Source: Methanosarcinaceae archaeon
GTDB lineage: Archaea > Halobacteriota > Methanosarcinia > Methanosarcinales > Methanosarcinaceae
Reading direction: 5' to 3'
Assembly (NCBI GenBank): GCA_016932675.1
Contig: JAFGCK010000110.1
Span: 1-40,990, forward strand
DNA: 40,990 nt
Shown: piece after piece, positions 34,762-40,990 of the stretch
Numbering within the stretch: the first letter of the stretch is position 1
Layout of the letters: every line of letters begins with the position of its first letter
The notes under the pieces: model-generated
Databases searched by the model: none
What the model saw: the letters and a program-made list of their open reading frames with translations, nothing else
Told to the model about the DNA's origin: nothing
Program-made: the position numbers and the translations under genes

Positions 34762-35988
34762 ATGGAAGAGCTATCCGGCAGGACCGAAAGAAAGCATGAT
34801 GCCCAATGGGGAGGACTTGACCCGCAGCTATATGTTCTTTCCTTTTCGAAGTTCTTCAAGGACCTTGGTACAGGGATGCTTGCTTTCCTGATACCGCTCT
34901 ACATCGTTGACCTTCACAGTTTTGCTTTTTCAGACATGCCGGTTGTCGTAAAGGCAGGGATCGTTGCAACTGCTTTTGGGATCTCGAATGCGCTCTCCCA
35001 GCCATTTATGGGAAGGCTGTCAGACCGGCTTGATCAAAGAAAGATCTTTATCGTTACTGGGATGGTCGGGTTCACAGTACTCTCTTTCGTCTACGCCAAC
35101 ACAGATGAGTTCGAGTATGTTGTGTTTTTCCGCTTCGTCCAGGGAATTAGCATAGGTGCAACAGTTCCTGCCATTGTTGCAATGGTAACTCAGCTTTCCA
35201 CAAGTCATACAAGAGGTAAGGCAATAGGGATATATTCCTCACTACGCGGTTTCGGATTCGGGTCCGGATCTGTTCTCGGAGGTCTCATTGTAAACTACTA
35301 CGATTTCATTTCTGCATTTTATGCCTGTGCTCTCCTGGGCCTGGTGAGTACCTTTTCAGTATATTTCCTGGTTAAAGAGACCCATGAAATTCCTGCCAAA
35401 GGAGGGTGTGCAAAGGGACCTCCTGTAATGGATATCCAATTCCGGGTGCTTGCAGCTGCCATGTTCATGATGATGGCGGGCATAATGGTAATATTCGCTT
35501 TTCTTCCCGAATACAGGACAAGACTGGATGCCAGCGAACTCTCTCTCAGTATTGCGGTCTCTGCCTATGTGCTTTCAAGGGTACTTTTTCAGACCCCCAT
35601 GGGTGCTATTTCGGACAGGATGGGAAGAAAAAGGATGGTTGCCCTTGGTTTACTTATCAATGTACCCATCGTTGTAGCCCTTGGATACGTTGAGACTATA
35701 GTTCAGCTGATCATTTTACGTGCGTTACAGGGCATATCCATGGCAGCAGTGGAGACTCCTGTGATGGCTCTGGCGGTTGAGCTCACTGGCGGTTCAGGTG
35801 TAGGTTCAAAGGTCAGCACCATAACAGCTTCACAGGCTGCAGGTATGGCTCTGGGGCCGCTGATCGGCGGGTCGCTTGCAGGTTACGTATCTTTCAGAAC
35901 CCCTTTCTTCCTGTGTGGCGCCCTGATCATGCTATCCTTCTTACTGGTGCTGGCATTGATACGGGAGCCTGGACACGTTAATGGTTGA
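34762..35988 (+). CDS. Major facilitator superfamily transporter
   Basis: This 408-residue protein has 12 predicted helices. The loop 2-3 motif MGRLSDRLDQRKIF and its second-half counterpart MGAISDRMGRKRMV are classical MFS signatures; GSVLGGLIVNYY and LGPLIGGSLAGYVSF resemble drug/multi-solute efflux subfamilies. The substrate cannot be told from sequence. GAGGG precedes ATG 34762. The C-terminus overlaps the end of the convergent response regulator gene by 11 bp. The PAP2-like gene lies upstream on the same strand with an 88-bp gap. Confidence 0.9.
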   Translation: MEELSGRTERKHDAQWGGLDPQLYVLSFSKFFKDLGTGMLAFLIPLYIVDLHSFAFSDMPVVVKAGIVATAFGISNALSQPFMGRLSDRLDQRKIFIVTGMVGFTVLSFVYANTDEFEYVVFFRFVQGISIGATVPAIVAMVTQLSTSHTRGKAIGIYSSLRGFGFGSGSVLGGLIVNYYDFISAFYACALLGLVSTFSVYFLVKETHEIPAKGGCAKGPPVMDIQFRVLAAAMFMMMAGIMVIFAFLPEYRTRLDASELSLSIAVSAYVLSRVLFQTPMGAISDRMGRKRMVALGLLINVPIVVALGYVETIVQLIILRALQGISMAAVETPVMALAVELTGGSGVGSKVSTITASQAAGMALGPLIGGSLAGYVSFRTPFFLCGALIMLSFLLVLALIREPGHVNG

Positions 35989-36811
35989 CTGCCTGGTCTC
36001 TATTGCTATCAAACGAATAGTTCAAAAAAGACTTTTCTATATTCTTCCTTTCAGTTATATCATAGAATACGATAATAGTACCGATGATATCATTGTTCGA
36101 GTTTCGGATGGGGGCTCCGATCACATCTATGGGTGTTTTGTTATTCTCTCTGGAAACGAGCACAGTCTTGTCATGAAGGCCGTAAAAAGCACCTTCCCTC
36201 AGTACCTTCAGGGTCGGACTTGGCACAGTCTTGCCGGTATCTTCGCAAATGACCCGAAACACTTCTTCTATCGGTTTACCCCGGGCTTCTTCCTGTCTGC
36301 ATCCTGTGAGAGCCTGTGCAAGGGGGTTAACAATCTTTACTTTCCCTTCAGCATCTGTAGAGATGATGGCATCCCCTATGTTATTAAGAAGGGAATTTAT
36401 CCAGTTCTCGTTCTCAAGAATTTTTTCTTTTTCGAGTTCCCTCTTCTGAAGGGCGATCTCAATATTTGTTCTCAGTTCCCTGTCCTCAAAGGGCTTTAAG
36501 ATGTGTCCAAAGGAACCTGTCATTTTAGCTCTCGATATCGTCTTTTCATCGGAGTATGCTGTTAAATATATTACCGGGATGTCATAATGGTCATGTATTA
36601 TTTCGGCAGCCTGGATCCCGTCCATGTCTCCCTTAAGGACCACATCCATCAATATAAGGTCAGGGCAATGAACCCGCGCCATCTCGATGGCGTCCTCTCC
36701 GCTAGAGGCCATGCAGGGAACATTGTACCCAAAGCTTTCCAGACTATCTTTGATATCCATAGCAACTATTTTCTCATCCTCGACGATCATAATTCTTTCA
36801 TCTGTCATCAA
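35978..36811 (-). CDS. Response regulator with receiver and PAS domains
   Basis: This 277-residue protein has a receiver domain at residues 6-125 with acidic pocket EDE, phosphoacceptor Asp56 in LILMDVVLKG, YLTAY (Thr switch) and ILKPF (Lys). A helical linker and a PAS domain (about 135-255, ending FYDITERKNIEKS) follow. There is no DNA-binding or kinase output domain, so it may hand the signal to another protein, a common arrangement in methanogens. Its ATG overlaps the stop of the kinase gene upstream by 4 bp (ATGA), so the pair is coupled. Confidence 0.92.
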   Translation of the reverse strand: MMTDERIMIVEDEKIVAMDIKDSLESFGYNVPCMASSGEDAIEMARVHCPDLILMDVVLKGDMDGIQAAEIIHDHYDIPVIYLTAYSDEKTISRAKMTGSFGHILKPFEDRELRTNIEIALQKRELEKEKILENENWINSLLNNIGDAIISTDAEGKVKIVNPLAQALTGCRQEEARGKPIEEVFRVICEDTGKTVPSPTLKVLREGAFYGLHDKTVLVSRENNKTPIDVIGAPIRNSNNDIIGTIIVFYDITERKNIEKSFLNYSFDSNRDQAVNH

Positions 36812-38844
36812 TAGTCCCTTCTTTTGTAGGATAGTTCCTCGAAAGTTATTTTGAATGCACTGCCATTTTTTCTGTCAAGTTCGATCGTCCCTTCTATCTG
36901 TTCTACCAGAGAGTTGACCAGCTGCAGGCCAAGGGAATCTGTTTCTCTGAAATCCATGTATTCTGGAAATCCAATTCCATTATCGCTTACTTTCAGGATG
37001 AACTTACCGTTTTCAGGATACAGTTCTACATTGATCTCTCCGGTACCTTCCTTAAATGCGTATTTCAGGGAATTTGACACAAGCTCGGTAATGATCAGTC
37101 CAATTGGTATGGATGTATCTATGCCAAATATAATGTTTTTAATATTTATATGGGTTTTGATATCATCCGGTGAAAAACCATATGAGTTCACAAGATATTT
37201 GATCAGTTTTGGTATATAGGTCTGAAGGTCGATATTTTCAAGGTCGTTTGAATGGTAAAGGTTCTCATGGGCCAGTGCCATTGATTTTGCCCTGTGCTGA
37301 CTCTCCCTGAACGCCTCTATTACTTCTCTGTCCCTGAACCTCTTTGATTGGAGCCTCAGAAGACTGGACATTACCTGAAGGTTATTCTTAACCCTGTGAT
37401 GTATCTCTTTTAGCAGGATATCTTTCTTACGTGCGTCTTCGGACTGTTTTATCTCGGTGATGTCCTTTACAACAGACATTACTTCATCTTCCCCGCTTAC
37501 GACTATACGTACTTCAAAATCCCTCATCTCGCCTTTTACGGGTAACTGGTACTGCATAGTTTGCATTTTTCCAGTCCTCAGCACTTTCTCGATTATCACG
37601 AGCTCCTTTGCTGCAACGTCATGTGGCAGCAGGTCCTCTATCTTTATTTCCGGGGGCATGTTGGGTGATTCGTAAAGGCATTCCTCGGTGGAGAGCTTAT
37701 AGTTGAGGATGGTTCCGTCCTTTTTGATCTGGAACACCATGTCAGGCATCGCCTGAATGATCGCTTTTATGGTTGTATCCCTTTTTGATACAAGTTCCTC
37801 GGAATGCTCGAGGGATTCGAGCATCCTGTTTATTGAAATTATGAGCTTTGAGATCTCATCATCGCCTTCTTCAAATATACGCCTTGAAAAGTCCCTGCTT
37901 TCACCAATATGCCTTATATCTTCGTTGAGCCTGTTCAGACGCGCAAGATATGAGTTCTCCAGCAGGGACAGCACAACGATGCCGAACACAGCTCCTGATA
38001 GCAGGAGGGTCATTAAAAAGTATGCTATGGTTGCTTTCCCATGCATATAGATACTTCGTGGAATGCCCACATCAAGTATCATTGCAGGCTCTCCGTATAT
38101 ATCATTCATCAGAACGCTTCCGTAGATCCTACTTGCGTTCACAGGTCTTATGTATGCGTATTCCCCGGAATCCAGCAGGAGGTCCGGATCTTGCTGCATC
38201 CCCTCCGTATCAACTGCATGCCGGATATTAAGTTCAAGATTGTTCTCATCGGACAGGATACCTATTTCTTCTTCATCCAGGAAACGTCCCATCAGCACAG
38301 TACCGCCTATGGAATCATTACCATAGCCTGTAACTATGGGCTGGGATGTAATGATCATAAACTCCTCGTCAACATACAGCACTCCTGTCTTCCTGCCCTC
38401 TGGATCCAGGTGCTCCAGAAGGGATCTGTTCTCTTCAAGGTGATCGATAAGGTTTTGAGCTGACCGGACCTGGGTTCCTGGCTGGACTACCACAGATTTC
38501 GCATATACTAGCTCTCTGGATAAGTTGTAGAAAAGTACGAAATCAAACTTTTGATTGATGAAAGTTTCATCCATCAGGTAGTTGTCTATGTATCCCTGGT
38601 CATACTCCTGGACAAAATAATATGTCTCATCCCACACTGACCAGTCAACGGTTTTTTTTTCGAGGTTCTCTATTTCCGAACACATGGAATTTCTGGCACT
38701 CTGCATGTCCTTTTTCAGTTCTTCCTGCTCAAGGTGGCTAAAACTGTTCATAATGATCATCTGTGAGCTTATGAACAGAACAAATATCAATCCGACAAAT
38801 GTAGCACCGATAATTGCCAGGGTCTTTTTTCGCAGTGATGCCAT
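36808..38844 (-). CDS. Sensor histidine kinase (CHASE4-HAMP-PAS-HisKA_2-HATPase)
   Basis: This 678-residue membrane histidine kinase has TM1 (about 8-29), a large extracellular CHASE4-like sensor domain (about 45-260), TM2 (about 270-292), a HAMP-like linker and a PAS domain (about 360-460). The HisKA_2-type dimerisation helix follows with EIHHRVKNNLQVMSSLLRLQ (phosphoacceptor His at 482/483). The HATPase domain has an N box (ELVSNSLKYAF), DNGIGFP and SLGLQLV. All are complete. It is the first gene of a two-gene operon with the response regulator. The external ligand is unknown. The minus-strand TATA is probably TTTTATAAAAAATAC near 38891-38905, with a short leader. Confidence 0.93.
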   Translation of the reverse strand: MASLRKKTLAIIGATFVGLIFVLFISSQMIIMNSFSHLEQEELKKDMQSARNSMCSEIENLEKKTVDWSVWDETYYFVQEYDQGYIDNYLMDETFINQKFDFVLFYNLSRELVYAKSVVVQPGTQVRSAQNLIDHLEENRSLLEHLDPEGRKTGVLYVDEEFMIITSQPIVTGYGNDSIGGTVLMGRFLDEEEIGILSDENNLELNIRHAVDTEGMQQDPDLLLDSGEYAYIRPVNASRIYGSVLMNDIYGEPAMILDVGIPRSIYMHGKATIAYFLMTLLLSGAVFGIVVLSLLENSYLARLNRLNEDIRHIGESRDFSRRIFEEGDDEISKLIISINRMLESLEHSEELVSKRDTTIKAIIQAMPDMVFQIKKDGTILNYKLSTEECLYESPNMPPEIKIEDLLPHDVAAKELVIIEKVLRTGKMQTMQYQLPVKGEMRDFEVRIVVSGEDEVMSVVKDITEIKQSEDARKKDILLKEIHHRVKNNLQVMSSLLRLQSKRFRDREVIEAFRESQHRAKSMALAHENLYHSNDLENIDLQTYIPKLIKYLVNSYGFSPDDIKTHINIKNIIFGIDTSIPIGLIITELVSNSLKYAFKEGTGEINVELYPENGKFILKVSDNGIGFPEYMDFRETDSLGLQLVNSLVEQIEGTIELDRKNGSAFKITFEELSYKRRDY

Positions 38845-39053
38845 TGATTACACTATCCAGGAATTTAGGAGATGGCTTATATGAATTATGAAGTATTTTT
38901 TATAAAATTCGTTAAAAAATGATTTGTAACGTATATATAACTTGCGTAATCAGCCTGTTAACGCACACTGAAAAGTGTTTGATCTTTCAGCAAAAAAGAA
39001 AAAGAGACCTGCAAAACATGCGAAGGTTTGCGGAAAGCTGCAAAACTGCCTTT

Positions 39054-40373
39054 TTATCCTACTACGCTCATGTCTTCTATCCTGACCGAGGGTGTAACGG
39101 TCCCACCCACCTTGCGTATGTCGTTACCAGCCCCATTCATTTTTGTGAGCATATCGAAAATGTTACCCGATATCATCAGGGACCTGATGGGTCTGTCGAT
39201 CCTCCCGTCTTTGATCGTGAATGCATTCCTGGCTTCTACGGAAAAGTCTCCAGATATGGAATTTGCGGTATGGCCTCCTATCACGGTGTTTACCAATACT
39301 CCATTATCAGTGTCCGCTATGATGTCGGTACCTGGATGATCTATGATAAAGTTCCTTGGCCCGACCGAAGGTGTCGATAGATATGAGCTTCTCGAGGCGT
39401 TCCCGGTACTTTTCAGGTTGTCCTTGCCTGCTGTATATGAATCATAGAGATAGGACCTGAAAACACCTTTCTCGATCACAGTTGTTCTCTGTGAAGGTAC
39501 TCCCTCATCATCCGAGCTGCTTGTATCAATGCCACCTTCCAGCAGTCCGTCATCTATAATTGAGAGCTTTTCACTGGCCATATGCTCCCCTATCCTGCCA
39601 GTGAGGTTTGAGCGGCCTTTCTGTACGTTATCTGCATCTACCGAAGGTATGAAGGCATTTTCGAGGAGGTCGGAAAATGCGAAGGGGTACAGGATCACAT
39701 CTGTTCTCTGAGGCTCAATTGATATGCCGCCCCTTGACCTGTCTGCAAGTTCTGCAGCGCTTTTTCCAATGTCGTAGAAGTCAATGTCATTATTTCTTGA
39801 TATAGCAAAGTCATAGGCAGTGGAGATACTGTTCCCTGTTGTGATGACATCCGTAAAGCCAGAGATGCCCGTGGCACTTTCTTCGATCTCAATACCATTA
39901 GTGTTCATTATAAGCCGCTTGCCGAAGCTGCGGCTGAAATTCCCGGAAGTTACAACAATGTCAGGGATAGATCTTGCACCATCGATCATTTTCATGGCAA
40001 AGGACAGGCATATGTCAAGTTCCATCTTCTCCAGTTCCGGATCCCTTATTCCTGAAACATGTGGATATTCCCCGTTCGAAGGCAGCGATCTCCAGTCCGG
40101 ATCGCTGTCACGGACCCTGGCGGAACTTACAGCACTCTTTGCAGCATCCTCTATGCGGCTGATGGTGTTCGTACTGGCAAAACCAACAGCTCCCCTGACA
40201 ATGGCACGGATGCCCAGTCCCCGGGATATGTTCTCTTTAGCACCCTCTATCTCGTCCTTGCGGATATCGATCGAGGTCTTGTGATCTTCCATGATGAAGA
40301 TCTCTGCTTCATCTGCTCCGAGATCGCTGGCAGCCTTCAACCCCTTTTTTGCAAGTTCGTACATGTCCATCAT
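39054..40373 (-). CDS. tldE: TldE/PmbA-family protein
   Basis: This 439-residue protein is the TldE (PmbA) half of the TldD/TldE protease pair, which in bacteria matures the microcin B17 leader and CcdA; the archaeal substrate is unknown. The N-terminal KKGLKAASDLGADEAEIFIMEDHKTSIDIRKDEI and the mid-protein block AAELADRSRGGISIEP are typical, as is the C-terminal FSVEARNAFTIKDG. TldE normally lacks the HExxxH site, and I see none here. I take ATG 40373, whose A-T-G-A overlaps the tldD stop; an AGGTGGTG-like site lies just upstream. A longer frame to 40454 is only an open-frame extension into tldD. Confidence 0.9.
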   Translation of the reverse strand: MMDMYELAKKGLKAASDLGADEAEIFIMEDHKTSIDIRKDEIEGAKENISRGLGIRAIVRGAVGFASTNTISRIEDAAKSAVSSARVRDSDPDWRSLPSNGEYPHVSGIRDPELEKMELDICLSFAMKMIDGARSIPDIVVTSGNFSRSFGKRLIMNTNGIEIEESATGISGFTDVITTGNSISTAYDFAISRNNDIDFYDIGKSAAELADRSRGGISIEPQRTDVILYPFAFSDLLENAFIPSVDADNVQKGRSNLTGRIGEHMASEKLSIIDDGLLEGGIDTSSSDDEGVPSQRTTVIEKGVFRSYLYDSYTAGKDNLKSTGNASRSSYLSTPSVGPRNFIIDHPGTDIIADTDNGVLVNTVIGGHTANSISGDFSVEARNAFTIKDGRIDRPIRSLMISGNIFDMLTKMNGAGNDIRKVGGTVTPSVRIEDMSVVG

Positions 40374-40990
40374 GCACCACCTACCAGCGCTTCTGAGACC
40401 ATGAGGTGCGGTGACCCGTCTGTCACGGGTACCAGCTGTCCACCTTTTCCACATCTTCCTGAATTCATTTTCAGGTCGTCACCTACCATCTTCACATTGT
40501 TCAGTATCTCAAGTGTCTTGCCTGAAAGTGATACGTCCCTGAGGAGTGTCGTGAGTTCCCCGTTCTCGATGAGGTACCCTTTTTCGGCATTGAACTGGAA
40601 TACACCTTCTCCTGTGTTCACCTGTCCGCCCCGTGAGCCTATTAGGTATACGCCATTGCCGATTTCCTCGAGCATCTCCTCGAACTTCGAGCTTCCGTTA
40701 TCGATATAGGTATTGCTCATCCTGACTATGGGCCTGGAATGTCCCTGGGCTCTGCTGTGTCCGGGCCTGCCCCCGAGCTTTGCAGCAGTTTCCCTGGAAT
40801 GCAGATAGGATCTGAGTATCCCGCCCTCGATCACAACGGTCTTTTCAGCCTGGGTCCCTTCATCGTCAAAGGGGAAATAGCCGTATTCATGAAGTGTGGG
40901 GTCATCGATGATACTTATAAGGGGCGAGCCTATTCTCTGGCCTATCCTGTTCTCCAGGATAGAGCTTCCCTCAAGCACAAGGTCTGCCTC
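40370..40990 (-). CDS. tldD: TldD metalloprotease, C-terminal part (cut by window edge)
   Basis: These 207 codons reach the right edge without a start, so the gene continues outside. The first residues, EADLVLEGSSILENRIGQ, normally follow the zinc-protease signature HEAxGHASE of TldD, so that site must lie just beyond the edge. FDDEGTQAEKTVVIEGG and the C-terminal NSGRCGKGGQLVPVTDGSPHLMVSEALVGG are the usual TldD tail; the Cys in GRCGKGG corresponds to the third zinc ligand. It overlaps tldE by 4 bp, so the two subunits are produced together. Confidence 0.9.
   Translation of the reverse strand, partial: EADLVLEGSSILENRIGQRIGSPLISIIDDPTLHEYGYFPFDDEGTQAEKTVVIEGGILRSYLHSRETAAKLGGRPGHSRAQGHSRPIVRMSNTYIDNGSSKFEEMLEEIGNGVYLIGSRGGQVNTGEGVFQFNAEKGYLIENGELTTLLRDVSLSGKTLEILNNVKMVGDDLKMNSGRCGKGGQLVPVTDGSPHLMVSEALVGGA

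Noticed and set aside
34595-34891. 98-codon open frame bridging the PAP2-like and MFS genes
   Set aside because: It overlaps both well-supported genes in another frame and has no ribosome site.
39054-40454. Longer TldE starting at 40454
   Set aside because: The extension lies in tldD coding sequence; the ATGA overlap at 40370-40373 is a natural start.

Overview
The window is chromosomal DNA of a methanogenic archaeon, almost certainly from the Methanosarcinaceae (a methylotrophic Methanolobus/Methanococcoides/Methanomethylovorans-like genome; I cannot fix the genus). The evidence is a complete methyl-coenzyme M reductase operon (mcrBDCGA), the divergent gene for the MCR-modifying radical SAM enzyme Mmp10, an archaeal DNA polymerase D large subunit, an archaeal ATP-dependent DNA ligase, archaeal pilus-type secretion genes, archaeal AT-rich TATA elements and Shine-Dalgarno sites of the GGAGGTGATCC type.

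Layout. 1-2.2 kb: exodeoxyribonuclease III, then convergent LOG-like and Tsr3-like rRNA modification genes. 2.3-7.2 kb: a tight four-gene block with a MinD/ParA-like protein, a GspE/VirB11-type ATPase and two TadC/GspF-type membrane proteins, together an archaeal type IV pilus/secretion machine. 7.2-8.6 kb: two-subunit class I fumarase. 9.1-10.3 kb: tRNA-Leu(CAA), a tiny winged-helix protein and an orphan secreted protein. 10.5-13.9 kb: polC (DP2). 13.9-20.4 kb: mmp10 divergent from mcrBDCGA, the methanogenesis core. 20.6-24 kb: a HyuA-like protein and aroA. 24-26 kb: a regulator remnant, a DUF488 protein and HtpX. 26.1-29 kb: an acidic lipoprotein, a secreted coiled-coil protein with an acidic repeat tail, and a divergent membrane-bound winged-helix regulator. 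29-32.7 kb: ACT-domain protein, homoserine dehydrogenase, DNA ligase and a cupredoxin-like lipoprotein. 32.7-36 kb: PflX-like radical SAM protein, PAP2-like membrane enzyme and an MFS transporter. 36-38.8 kb: a histidine kinase/response regulator pair. 39-41 kb: tldE and a 5'-truncated tldD running off the window.

Most of this is ordinary core genome. The observations I find most worth checking are: a MinD-like protein whose P-loop lysine is replaced by serine, inside the pilus operon; a perfect 12-bp inverted repeat between the secreted acidic protein and a membrane-anchored HTH protein, suggesting a small envelope-sensing circuit; a cupredoxin-fold lipoprotein that has lost its Cys and Met copper ligands; symmetric elements around the mcr promoter next to mmp10; and a palindrome over the predicted start site of the tiny wHTH gene. 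I saw no insertion sequence, CRISPR array, phage gene or intein. I cannot point to a clearly new defence or metabolic system; the envelope circuit at 26.1-29 kb is the best candidate for something undescribed.
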